NCBI GenBank assembly: GCA_951799425.1
Contig: OX637395.1
Location: 578,501-642,500 of the forward strand
Direction: 5' to 3'
Length of the DNA stretch: 64,000 nucleotides
Source of the DNA: Ilex aquifolium
Lineage: Eukaryota; Streptophyta; Magnoliopsida; Aquifoliales; Aquifoliaceae
Shown here: in pieces, positions 37,001 to 48,700 of the stretch
Numbering within the stretch: the stretch's first letter is position 1
Layout of the letters: the number at the start of each line of letters is the position of its first letter
Notes under the pieces: generated by a model
The model's input: only the letters and a program-made list of their open reading frames with translations
What the model was told of the DNA's origin: nothing
Databases searched by the model: none
Translations under genes and position numbers: made by a program

Positions 37001-37580
37001 TTGTAAATAAATTAACAGAATTTCTTACACTGCACAGGTTTAGCTGGAGTAGCTGGAGGAGGAAGAAGAAGGCAGTTGCAGCTGCAGACCCTACTTTGAT
37101 GGCTTGGTTGATGGCTTCTCAGATTTTGCTGCCTTCGTCGATGAAGTACAAAGAGAAGATGGAGAAGAGAGAGAAGACGGAGAACAGAGAGATTTTGCTG
37201 CCTTTGTCGTTTTGGGTCGAAGGCTGCTGTGTTTTGTTTCGTCGTCGTGAGGTCTGAACAACACCGATGGAAGACAGCGAAGAAGGAAGAGAGAGGAAAA
37301 TAGGGATTTTTTTTTTTTTTTTTGTAAACCCTAACCCTAAAACGACGTCATTTTCAGTGGCAAGGATAAAAAAATCAGTCTCTTATTTAGACAAAACGAT
37401 GTCGTTCCATCCAAAAAAATTAAACAGGTTTGCGCACATCGTGCCGATACGTATCGTATCGTAAAAATGTATCGTGTATCGGACGATACAACGCAAAAAC
37501 GATACAAACCTACTATCTGTATCGTTTTACCTCCGTATCGTACGATACGTATCGCGTATCGTACGATACTAACAACTATG
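34065..37580 (-). mobile_element. 3.5-kb hAT transposon with decayed transposase
   Basis: The termini are CATAGTTATC at the left and the inverse, AACAACTATG, at the right. The 8-bp flanks CTTGGGGG (34057-34064) and CTTAGGGG (37581-37588) match at 7 of 8, the hAT target size. Both subterminal regions are packed with GTATCG and CGATAC words (for example 34084-34145 and 37445-37565), as expected for transposase-binding subterminal repeats. The body carries a BED finger plus DUF659-type transposase on the minus strand. Near 36870-36990 an internal motif around TTTGTAAATAAATTAGGGACC repeats. Confidence 0.88.
34645..36824 (-). pseudogene. hAT transposase (BED finger, DUF659, dimerisation region), decayed
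   Basis: Reading right to left, the first block has a BED zinc finger (LKCIHCANVYWGGISRMKNHL). It continues in the same frame into the DUF659 domain (LMSDGWTDVKYRSITNFLVN, VVTDSASAYAKAGELL, SPCAAHCLDLIL). An in-frame TAA at 36282-36284 separates these parts. A donor follows AATCCAAC near 35374 and an acceptor lies near 35281, joining an exon that reads FHYFNGSADYEIKMELYQTI. The dimerisation part LSLTCSATECERNWSTFDQVHSKRRNRLEQ (about 34860-34960) is followed by a second in-frame TAA at 34858-34860 and then more transposase-like sequence to 34645. An acidic Glu/Asp-rich tail (about 34370-34500) probably belonged to the last exon. No ATG is seen at the start, so the first exon is uncertain. At least two nonsense codons make this copy inactive. 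Confidence 0.8.
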
Positions 37581-37588
37581 CTTAGGGG

Positions 37589-38591
37589 CTTTTTGGTGAG
37601 TGGGATTGGGGGCTTTGAAGATTGGTTGGGAAAAATAGTTTAAATGACACACAAAATCTATGTTTGACCAAAAATTTGAAGCATGAGTTATCAAACCTGG
37701 CCCGCTATTGGCCTGAACCTTAAACCCTAGATCATGGGTTTCACAAAACCTATGAGGGGTGGGTTTCGGATGAGGGTTAACGGATTCAAGATACAAAAAG
37801 ATAATTATACTCCATTCATATATAAATATGGGTTTGAATTAGATTGGTGATGGTGAAAGGGCACAATAGTCATTTATATATAAATATATTATCACAATAA
37901 TGATATATCCGCGCGCATACCAAACATGGTTATAAACTGAATTTAATATTGAATCCCATTTTTGTAAAAAATGGTTTGGATTTAGAAGAATTTAGATAAG
38001 TCAATTCAAACCCTTTTAAAAAATTCATCCAAACAAGCTCTCGAGAGTTTGCCCATTTATAACCTCAAGGAAAGCAAATGATCTAGGGTATGTTTGGTAC
38101 GTGGCTTTGGAAAGGATTAAAATGGTGAATTTTATGAAAATAGTTCAATGGACCTTTTAAACTCGTTTGGTTTAAAATTTGAGGCACAGTATTTATAGGG
38201 GAAAAAAATTTCGACCAGCAATGAATAGTGCATTTTGTTCATTTCGTGTCTGTATTACATAGGAGGAGTAGCTTATATTTTTCTCAAAAAAACTTATTAG
38301 GTTATAAATTATAAAGAAATTTGTCGTACAATTGTATGTTGATGAAAAAAAAACGCTTTCTTAGTTGTAAAATATTTTACCCTACTAAATAACAACACAC
38401 GAGTTGGTTCCCATCCAGATTGCAAGTTGATAAAGGAAAAGGCATCAATTCTTACTTTTGATATTCGTTTCTTTCTGATTTGAACTAAGAAGCACATTCT
38501 CTGTATCTTTATGGGTAAGAGCAAGGCTCATCCAGATCTTGATTAATTATAGACTTACAGCACCAAAAATGAATTAACAATACTACTCATG
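37589..38591. other. Intergenic with scattered element ends
   Basis: Several isolated TACCAAACATG- and CATCCAAACAAGC-like words near 37918, 38030 and 38090 look like worn ends of TIR elements. I cannot pair them. No gene. Confidence 0.35.
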
Positions 38592-38599
38592 ATAATAAC

Positions 38600-39320
38600 T
38601 AGGGGTGTTCATCCTACCCTACGGATAGGAAATATAGTCTTTCGTCTTCCTACCCGATACTTTACAGAATTTTTTTTTTTTGGCCTACCCTACCCGATCA
38701 GGTGTAGTATTCCTACCCGATTAATCAGGTAGGAAGTCGGGTAAACACTTTTGTAACTATTAATTTTGAATCATTTTAAAAATTCAATCAAATAACATGC
38801 ACCAATTTAACAACACAATAAATCAATAATATTAAAATCTAAAACAACTACAACAACAATTACAATAAAACACAAGAAAGTATGAACATCAATCTATCAT
38901 AATTGTTACACAAATACAATAACAATTATTTTAAGTTTAAACCATATGAAACACATTAAAATCATTACTGCTTCAATAGATCACCAATTCACCACAAATC
39001 ATGTAACCTATACAAAAAACAAGTCCATGTTTTAGCAACTCAAACATTCACAACAATAACAATGTTATAATATAAATTATACCACACAAATACTCTTATA
39101 ATTACTAAAAAAAATATAAAAAAATTTAATTTAATTTTTGCGGGTAGAGTAGAGTAGGAATGCGGAAATTCATGGGTATTCCGCATTCCTACCCGATTTA
39201 ATCGGAAGATAAAAAACTCTTCCGCATTCCTACCCAATTTTGCGGCTAGCCGTTCAGTAGGATAGGGTAAGGTCGAGTAAGATAGAAAATTACGGCCAAT
39301 CGAAAATTTGAACACCCCTA
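38600..39320. mobile_element. Non-autonomous hAT element
   Basis: The ends are TAGGGGTGTTCA and TGAACACCCCTA. A perfect 8-bp target duplication ATAATAAC flanks it (38592-38599 and 39321-39328). The 721-bp body contains repeated CTACCCGATTAATC/CGGGTAGG words and no transposase. Confidence 0.88.
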
Positions 39321-39328
39321 ATAATAAC

Positions 39329-40152
39329 AACAATAAAAAGGATGGATAACAATTCATTTTTAAATTAATTAAAGTAGTCCAAAATGCTTTTAGAATATTT
39401 GGTGTTAATGTTCCTTATAGCTTGAAGTAACTTTTAACCCAAGTCATCTTAATTCTATTATCATGGCAAATATTCTTTCTCATATGTAATGATAAAACAT
39501 GTATTAGATATGGTTGTTCCATTGGCATTTACTGACTTGCAAAGGTGACAAAACTCTTAAGAAATCTGAAAACAATGAGATTTTCCAACCTCATCATGAA
39601 AATTTTAACTTCAACCTTACAAAAAAATAGAATCAATGCACAAAACTCATGTTTTTTATTGTGATTTATAAAGACAAATAATAAAACAAACTCGTCCCCA
39701 TTGTATAAGGAATAGATTATAGAATTTAAACTCATAATGTAATTGTAGAAATTAAGAAATTAATGACTTATAAAAATAAATGAGCCACTTTTTGATTACA
39801 TAATGTTAATTGAAACTATTAAAGAACACGAAACGATGAATATAAGCGTTGACCCATTAGTTGTTTGTATTGTTATTCTTCGAAAAAAGGCTTATACTAT
39901 TTATTATCATTTTCTGGGTAATTAATAATAATTTTTTGTAAATTATTTTTCCGTAGAATTTTAATAATTAGTTAATAGTAATAATAGGCATCCAGATATA
40001 GGGTAGAGTTATTCATATCCCCACTGTACAAATTTCCACATCCAGATATAGAAATTAGAATTAGAAAATAGTAACAGGTAACAGCTACCAGGGAAAAACT
40101 TTCCCAAAATTAAAAAAAGTGAATCATGATCAGCCCTTTCTTGAAACTTACC

Positions 40153-40190
<38 letters not shown>

Positions 40191-40321
40191 AACCCTTAAA
40201 GAACCTGAATACTTGACTGATATTCACAAACAAAAGATTCAAACCCATCACAGAAAAACCCATCAAAATATATATATATTTCATATATATATTTTTTTGG
40301 GTGTCTATGCATTGTGCATAA
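39329..40321. other. Upstream region of the SINA-type gene
   Basis: AT-rich, no gene. The last 170 bp hold a CT run (40155-40188) and are likely the leader of the SINA-type gene. Confidence 0.5.
40155..40188 (+). repeat. (CT)n repeat in the SINA-type gene leader
   Basis: About 16 CT units, 134 bases before the ATG at 40322. It probably lies in the 5' UTR. Confidence 0.85.
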
Positions 40322-43193
40322 ATGGAAATGGATAGCATTGAATGCATATCATACTCGGATGGAAACGATGAGGATGAGATCCACCCCCATCGTCATCAGC
40401 ATCAAGCTCCTGGTCCGTTTTCATCTTCCAAGCCTCACAGCAATGTTGTCTCTTCGGTGGCGATTCGTCCCACGACAAGTGTCCATGAGCTTCTCGAATG
40501 CCCAGTCTGTACAAATTCAATGTACCCTCCTATACATCAGGTTCGTTCTTTTTCGAATTTATAGTAATGGGTTCACCAATTTTTGTAATAATGGTCGTTT
40601 AATATGATGAGTTGTTCTTGGTCTGCATTTTATTCTTGAATATTGGGTTTGGTGGCCTTTCCGATTGGTTGGTTGATGAAAGTATGTAATTTTCTTGGTT
40701 GGTTTGTAATTGTATTTCGATTTTGGGGGTTGATCGGACTTTTGGGATCTGTGTTAAAACTAAGTTGTTGCCTTTAGGATTCTAATTTCTGGGCAATGCT
40801 GCACTGCATTGAAGGGATTTTGGATTAGGTTTAGAATTGCTTCTTTAATATATTTCTGCGTGAATGCTTGAATTAATCGGGATGAATTCTGGCGGTTATG
40901 ATTATTATATGTGTGTGAATGTTTGGACGACGTTTAATTATTGCAAATTCTTAAATTTGGTTTCAGCTTTCTATATGAGAGATGATAGGGTTCATGAGAT
41001 TCTTGTGCTTTTTCTCATTTTCCCACCAATAGTGTACAGGATGGCCAGGGATCTATTTGGTTTGGTAAAGGATAGTTTTATTTGCCCTTGGGTTTGTTCT
41101 AGCCATTATTATCCTTCTTTTGCTTGTTTACTTGACCGATGTTGGGGGGAAATTATGATGTTAAATTTTAGAATGGAACGTACAGAAAACTAGGAAAGAA
41201 AAGTTGAGAAAGGAGCTAGTTGGAAAAGGAATAGGAATTATGTTATTGCTGGTTAAATTTGCCGGAGAGCAGGTGAGACTTCCCTATTAACCCCTCTGCC
41301 CATGGTAGAATAGCAACTGAGGTGCCAGTATTTCTTACCCAATTTTAGGTGGAGAATACTGACTCTAGATGTCCCTGGGTATAGAGCAACAAGAAGAAGC
41401 AGATATGTCTCATTTGTATTCACAAGGGGCTTGAAAATTACTGATGCGGCCGAGGCTGCACAAAATGAGAGAATTTTGGGGTGTATTTTGCGCATACAAG
41501 ATAATAGGGTGGGGTTATATATATATATATATATTTCTCAGTCAGATATTGCACTATCGATTGAGTACAGTCATACTATCCTTTAAAGGGTTCCCCTAGG
41601 TAACCCCTATTTTTGGTGGAAGAGGTGGATTTCTAACCTTTGAGTTTGGAAATTTGGGATGCAAAGCTTTGAAACAAAAATTATGCCAAAGTCATCATCC
41701 TTCCCTACATTGCTACGTATAGCACTGATCTACTTTCATCTAACTCGGTAATTAATTTGACTAATGCCCTTAATTAAAATTTGTCTTGTCTATATTTTAA
41801 TTTGTGCTAGTGTTTCTTTATTCTTATTTTCTTTGTGCAAGTTAAAAAGATTTAGCTGATTGGTCTGACAAGTTTTGATTTCTGCAGTGCCACAATGGGC
41901 ATACTTTGTGTTCCACCTGTAAAACAAGAGTGCAAAACCGGTGTCCCACTTGTAGACAGGAGCTTGGTGATATAAGGTGTCTAGCATTAGAAAAGGTGGC
42001 TGAATCACTCGAACTACCTTGCAAGTATTGCTCACTTGGATGCCCTGAGATCTTTCCCTACTACAGCAAGCTCAAACATGAGGCCATATGTAACTTTAGG
42101 CCATACAACTGCCCATATGCTGGATCAGAGTGCTCAGTTGTTGGGGATATTCCATACCTGGTTTCTCATCTGAGAGATGATCACAAGGTAGACATGCACT
42201 CTGGATGCACATTCAATCATCGCTATGTCAAGTCTAATCCACGTGAAGTAGAAAATGCCACATGGATGCTAACTGTAAGTATATTTTCCTATATTTTATA
42301 TTTGTATTTTTTCTGTTATACGAGTTATGCAAATTTACAAATATGGTGGTTATATGTGAACACATCACCGATCATTGGGCTACCTATAAGTTGTGGAACA
42401 GGAGCTTATTTCTTGTCAGGTCACAGCGATTCATGATGTTCTTGAAAGAAACTTAGAAAATTTGATTCACATATCAAATAGAGCGTTCTAAGTAATTTAC
42501 TGCTTCAGTTATGAGTTAGCAATAAGAATAGTAATTAATAACATGAAACTAGACAGACTTAAAGTGGTTATAAGGTAATGTAAACATTATGCAACCTATA
42601 TAGTGCATTGTACCTTCGTAACATTATGAGAGCCGTTCATTCTCATGGACCATTATGTATAGTTCAATTACTTCAACCATGGATAACATTTTCTTTGATT
42701 TCCTTTTTGTGCTTTACTGAAGGACCATTGAGATATTCTAGCGCTTAAAACTATTTCAAGGACTGCTATTGTGTATATCAAGTTATTGTGAATGCTTAAA
42801 TCTATTTTCCCAATTCCTTCCTTGTTTTAGGTCTTCCATTGTTTTGGTCAGTCCTTCTGTCTACATTTTGAAGCTTTTCAGCTTGGCATGGCTCCTGTTT
42901 ATATGGCATTTCTTCGATTTATGGGCGATGAGACAGAGGCCCGAAATTATAGCTACAGCTTGGAAGTTGGGGGAAATGGCCGGAAACTCATTTTTGAGGG
43001 TACCCCGCGAAGCATAAGAGATAGTCACAGGAAAGTTAGGGATAGCCATGATGGCCTCATTATACAACGTAACATGGCCCTTTTCTTCTCTGGTGGAGAC
43101 AAGAAGGAGCTGAAGTTGCGGGTTACAGGGCGGATATGGAAAGAACAACAAAACCCAGATGGCGGAGCATGCATACCGAACCTCTGTAATTAA
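40322..43193 (+). CDS. SINA-type RING E3 ubiquitin ligase (SINAT)
   Basis: Three exons (40322-40540, 41888-42274, 42831-43193), all in phase 0 with GT-AG introns, give 322 residues, the usual SINAT length. The RING finger spans the first junction (about residues 60-96: CPVC...CHNGHTLCSTCKTRVQNRCPTC). The seven-in-absentia zinc fingers follow (about 115-180, with CKYCSLGCPEIFPYYSKLKHE and CNFRPYNCPYAGSEC). The TRAF-like substrate-binding domain fills exon 3 (HCFGQSFCLHFEAFQLGMAP, ALFFSGGDKKELKLRVTGRIW). Plant members ubiquitinate transcription factors and autophagy proteins. The start is the first ATG after the leader, giving MEMDSIECISYSD, a usual SINAT N-terminus. All zinc ligands I checked are present. 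Confidence 0.96.
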
Positions 43194-43770
43194 GGCTATT
43201 TGGGTTTCTCTTGCTTTCTTTCTTTCTTTCTTTTTTTCCCCCTTTGTTGTGTGTGCTTAATTTTAAGCTAATTTTAGTAGTGGACTGAGATGTTGAGAGG
43301 TCTTGAAATATGTACAAATTCTTGATTGCCAATTTGAAGGTGAATATCATTGTGTCATTTATTTTTGAATAATAAGTATCTTCCTCTCCCATATACCCAT
43401 TGAAAGAATATAACAGCATAGTGTAAATTAAGCCGAGCCTTTCGAGTTTTTTATGCTTAGGCCAGCTCGAGTTAACTATTACTTATTCACGCTCGATTGT
43501 TTAGCTTGAATTTATTCTTTTTCATGTTTGACTCTATTATACACTTAGTTTCAACTTGGTATTATGGATTTGTATTTGAGCACGAAATGTAAAAAACTTC
43601 GAGTGTAGTTTTACGGTTGGGGCAAAAAATGGGTAAATTCAGAAAAATCACATGTTCATTTGAACTTAATCAACAATCTTATTGTTAAAAATCACTGGAA
43701 GTATACACAAATTGGCTTGAATGGTGCTATGTCCATGCGGCGTCGTATAAGCAGGACATTCAGTAGACAC
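43194..43770. other. 3' flank of SINA-type gene
   Basis: A (TTTC)n run near 43215-43230 and AT-rich DNA, probably 3' UTR followed by spacer. No gene. Confidence 0.5.
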
Positions 43771-44539
43771 ATAGGGTGTGTTTGGATAGCTGGACTGGAT
43801 TGGATAGGTTATCTTTTTTTATATTCTAACCCATCCAATCCAAACCCACTCATCCACTTTAAAACCCTAACCTTGAAATATATCCAATCCTAACATTTGT
43901 TTGGCAAACAAATGTGTAATTCAGTGGGCCCCATAGGTTACACAAATAATTTGTAGTAGTTTACCATTATACCCATGATTCTATCCATTTCAATCTTATC
44001 CCATGTTTGGATTGATGAATTATCATAATAAAATTATATATTTTTCACATATATATAAAAACATATAAAAATTATATATGACTTAGACCTATTGTTTAAT
44101 TTTTTTGTTTTATTTCAATAGATAGTATAATTATATACTAATTACAATTTTTTAAGAAAAAATTAAATTTTTATTTTTAATTTTATTTCAATAAATGATA
44201 CAATAGAATATGAATTTTAATTATAAAATTGAAAATATTTGATATTTATTTTTAATTGGAGTATTTTTGGTCAAAGTATAATATTTTAAATTTAAGGGGT
44301 CTGAATATTATATATCTACTACAAACTTCAGGAATCTAAATGTAATTTATTAACGAATATATTTATTTTGAGGGGTCTAAGTGTTACGCACGTATAAATT
44401 TGAGAGAGTTTGTGTATAATATTTTAAATATTAAGGGGTCTGAATAATTAAGTGATAAATTTAAAGGGATCTAAGTGTAATTTTAAATCCTTTTTTATAT
44501 CAAATATATCAAACCCAGCAGAACCATTCATCTGCCTTA

Positions 44540-44926
44540 GAGCATCTCCAACAGATGCTCTAAATGCCCAAAATAGCTAAAATTTAGCTAATCCAAGCCA
44601 AAATTCATCTCCAACAGATGTTGTTCAGATCATGTAAAATGCATTTTTGCTACAGTGACACTCTAAATATAGAGTGTCACTGTAGCAATATGTAAACATT
44701 TTATAAATTAATTTCTCTCTCTTCCTCTCTTTTTCTCTCATTCTCTCTCTTTCTCCCTTTCACTATTCCCAAAAAATATAATACAAAAAGGATGATAAAT
44801 AATATTTAAAAGGAGTAGTTAAAAATATAGAGAATCTGTTGGAGTATGTATTGAAAAAGTGAGTAGCTAAAATAGAAAAAGTTGATTTTTGGGTAGCTAA
44901 AATAGCTACTATTGTTGGAGATGCTC
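44540..44926. mobile_element. Tourist-type MITE (PIF/Harbinger)
   Basis: Perfect 14-bp inverted ends GAGCATCTCCAACA...TGTTGGAGATGCTC, apart from the next base, with TTA target duplications at 44537-44539 and 44927-44929. It is 387 bp with no gene. An internal inverted repeat lies around CTCTAAATATAGAGTGTCAC. Confidence 0.9.
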
Positions 44927-44949
44927 TTACCTGTGGTTTGCAACTCCGA

Positions 44950-45290
44950 TCCCCACACATATACATCCCACCGCCACCATTAAACCCACCACCACCGCTA
45001 TCTGAACTCACAACAGAGCCACCACCGTCACAACAAAACCACCACTGCCACAATAGAACACCCAACGCCACCACCAAAACAACAGAACCGCCACCATTAA
45101 ACCCACCACCACTGCCATCTGAACTCACAACAGAGCCACCACCGCCATCTGAACTCACACCAGAGCCACCACCGCCACAACAGAACCACCACTGCCACAA
45201 TAGAACACCCAACGCCACCACCACCAAAACAACAGAAAACGCCACCACCACCCAAACCCATTCGGTCCACTCCGGCACCCAAACCCATCC
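44950..45290. repeat. C/A-rich minisatellite, about 115-130 bp units
   Basis: CCACCA-rich words with a larger unit. The block with ACCACCATTAAACCC, CTGAACTCACAACAGAGCC, CCACAATAGAACACCCAACG is repeated from about 45085. Long open frames on both strands come from composition and are not called as genes. Confidence 0.8.
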
Positions 45291-45727
45291 CAGCAGATAA
45301 CGGAGGCTTTGGCTTCGTCGCCTTCTCAAACCGAGAGAGAGAGAGGAGACAGACAGAGCAAGAGAGAGAGAGCTGAAGAGAGGAAGATGGGGGTAAATAT
45401 GTCATTATTTTGGTAACCCTTCGGCTGGGATTGAAACCAGGGTGGAGGTGGGTTAACTTTAACCCATGTAGGAGTGTTAAAAATCACTGTAGCATCCGGG
45501 TCAAGGTTTGACCCGGGATTTATAACCTCCCTTATTTTTCACTTGCCAAACACTGCATAAATGGGCCCCACTCACTATTAAGCTATCCTTATTGGTGTTA
45601 TCCTAGTTTAACCCATTAGCCAAACGCACCCATAAGATGATTCTACAGTGAGCCCGAAGTTGGCTGTACAATTCTTTCAGTACCCAGAAGGCTTTTATCA
45701 GAGGTTTTAGAACACTCTGCACCGAAG

Positions 45728-45730
<3 letters not shown>

Positions 45731-45758
<28 letters not shown>
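45731..45758 (+). repeat. (CT)n repeat in EMB1703-like leader
   Basis: About 14 CT units ending 23 bases before the ATG at 45781, so almost certainly in the 5' UTR. Confidence 0.85.
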
Positions 45759-45762
<4 letters not shown>

Positions 45763-45780
45763 TGAATTCCGTCGGCAACT

Positions 45781-48700
45781 ATGGAGGTCCTCAACCCCAA
45801 AATCCCTACCAGCCCTCAAATTCTCTCTCGGATTCCAATATTCTCTCCTAAATTTCCCTCCACGGCATGGGATAAGAAAAACCCATCAAGAGTGGGCATA
45901 CCCAAATCCAAATTGCCTCTACAGTCACCATTTTCACTATATCTACGCCTCTCTAGTTCCAGAAAATTCCAAATTTCTGCTCATTTTGGCCGGCCCACAA
46001 CCCGCCGAAACTCTCTGAGAAAAAAGCTCACTGAACAACAACAAGGACAACAGCAGGTGCGTCACAATCCTCAAACTAACGACCCAAGTCCGGATTTTCG
46101 AAACCCAGTTCATCATTTTGATGACATCAATAGTTTTCAATCAAATTCAGCTAATCATAATGTACGGGAGAATAGCGCGAGTTCTGATAATGTGAAGGGA
46201 TCAAAATCAAAGGTTTTGGGAGAGTCTGCTTTGTGGAATAAATTAGAGAGTTGGGTTGACCAGTACAAGGAGGATTCAGAGTTTTGGGGTATTGGGTCAG
46301 GTCCTATATTCACTGTTTATCAAGATTCTGATGATAATGTCGAAAGGGTAATTGTAAATGAGGACGAAATATTGAGGAGAAGCCGAATTGACCCTTTGTT
46401 GTATAAGCAGGATGGACTTGAGGACTTAGGTGGAGTGAATTTGAAAATCTCTCATGCCAAATTTTTAGCTGAAGAGATGGAGAATGGGAATAATGTGATT
46501 CAAAAGAATAGTTCAGTGGCAAAGTTTATAGTTTCAGGTGAAAAATCGGGTGTTGTTAATGCGATTCGGGGTGTTACTCGTCAACCTGGTCTGTTATCAA
46601 AATTGTCATTAGTTGGGGTCTCGATGCTGTGTGGTTTCTTTGTGATCTGGGCGGTCAAGAGATTGTTTACTGGTGGTGAAGATAGCGTAGAGTATACGAG
46701 GTTGGAGAAGGAAATGATGAGGCGAAAGACAAAAGCTAGAATGGAGAAAGAGAAGCTAATGAAGGGTAGTGTGGAAATTATTCAGGATTCAAGGGAGCAG
46801 CAACCAATATCTACTGAAAGGCCTCGACTTGATAAGCAAGAACTTATGGATAGCATATTGAAAGCGCAGGCATCAACTGATAAATTGGAATTGCCAGAAT
46901 CTTCTGGTACTCAGGCTACTAAATCTTCGGATTTTGATTATAAAATTCAGGAAATTAGAGCAATGGCAAGACGTGCACGAGAACTTGAGAGAAAAGATAC
47001 TTTGCCAGATGAAAGCGAGGGCGAAAATGATCGAACTGTCAAGGAATTGTCTAATGAAGAGGAAGTTGTTCAACATCATGGAGATGGGGATGTGAGCTCT
47101 CCAGATGACCATCCTATTGGCTATGCAGTCCAAATTGGTGGTCTTAGCAGAACTATGAAGCCCAGATCTTTTGATAACCAAAAAGTTTACGATACTGGAT
47201 TTTCTAGAGATATAGCTTTGGTGGAGAACAGTGAGAGACAAACTTCCAATACTCCAAATGATTTGGAAGATACAGAGTGTAGTTCAAACTTACCGGACAT
47301 AATTGAAGTGCATCAACCATCTGATGCTCCGCGGGTCATACGGTCAGTTAAGGCAGCTAGGGAATACCTCTCTCAAAAACGTGACAAACAAGAGCCCAAC
47401 CAAGAAACCAAAATTAGAACTGTTGAACAAGTTGACACTGTTTTGAACATGCCAAATGGAAAGGCAATGGGTTGTGCCCCAAGCCAGGGGATAGATGAGA
47501 ATGATGAAGTGTTGGACGCGTCCACTTTAATTGGCACACCATATTTTTCATATACCACAAGTGCTTCTGATGATTCCACTGTTGATGGAAAGGAATCTGT
47601 TCCAACCAGAATCAGTGATCCTAAAGCTGCTGAAGAGGGTCATGGCTGCAGTGACGACAGTAAAGAGACAGGACTGTCTGCTTTAATCTTACCCAGAGGA
47701 GAAGAAAGGGATAGTTGCACAAATCATGGAACTTCAGATTCTGCGTCCACCTTCTGTGCTGGTGGACATTCTACGTTGGAGACAGAGGCATCTGTTTCAG
47801 CCAATAGTAATCGTTCCAAAGATATCGAGGAAAGAAATGGAGCGGTTGACTTTCAATCATCTGGAACTTCCTTTAGCGATGAAAGCAATGGCGGGAGTGC
47901 AGAGATGGTATCATCAGTGCAAAAGGTAAACTGGATGGAGAAAAATTTTCATGAATTTGAGCCCATGGTAAAGAAGATTCAAGTTGGATTTAAGGATAAT
48001 TACATGGCTGCAAGGGACAAAATAAATCAAGATTTGAATTCAAATACCGAGATGATTCAGCTCGAGGCTGATGAAAATCATGATGAACTTGAGTGGATGA
48101 AAGATGACAGACTTAGAGAAATTGTATTTCAAGTCCGAGAAAATGAACTGGCAGGGCAGGATCCTTTTTATATGATGGACGATGAGGATAAGCTTGCGTT
48201 CTTCAATGGCCTTGAGAAGAAAGTTGAAAAAGAAAACGAAAAGCTATCGAATCTGCACGAATGGATACATTCAAACATCGAAAACCTTGACTATGGAGCA
48301 GGTAACTGACTGTTTCCTTGAATTTTCTTTTAGTTCGCTTCTTTTGCCATGAATAAAGAATGGATGACATTAAAACCTTCTTTTATATAAAAGTATAAAC
48401 TTAAGGGATGCTGATCCGGCTGGTTATATTTTTCCATGATTCCACATATTGCTTTTCTCTTCAAAAAATGTCGAACTAATTATTTTACAAAGCTCTAGAT
48501 TCTTATTACATTAGTGGAGTTAGATTTGGAATTATGCACTTATCAAACCTTCTTAATTTCTGAGGTACCATGCTAACTGAGCTTCTTGCATTTCCTGTAG
48601 ATGGTATTAGCTTGTATGATCCGCCAGAGAAAATTGTACCACGCTGGAAAGGTCCGCCGTTAGAAAATAATCCTGAATTCCTCAATGACTTTTTAGAACA

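Larger units (their letters stand above)
43774..45631. mobile_element. 1.86-kb TIR element with nested MITE and C/A-rich tract
   Basis: The left end GGGTGTGTTTGGATA and the inverse of the right end, GGGTGCGTTTGGCTA, match at 13 of 15. ATA flanks both sides (43771-43773, 45632-45634). The body holds the Tourist MITE at 44540-44926, a CCACCA-rich tract and a GA-rich stretch (about 45330-45375). No transposase is recognised. The superfamily is unsure: a 3-bp duplication suggests Harbinger-like, but ATA is not the usual TWA. Confidence 0.5.

Noticed and set aside
44763-45405. Gly/Val- and Pro/Thr-rich open frames on both strands
   Set aside because: They are created by the C/A-rich minisatellite and the MITE; composition alone explains them.
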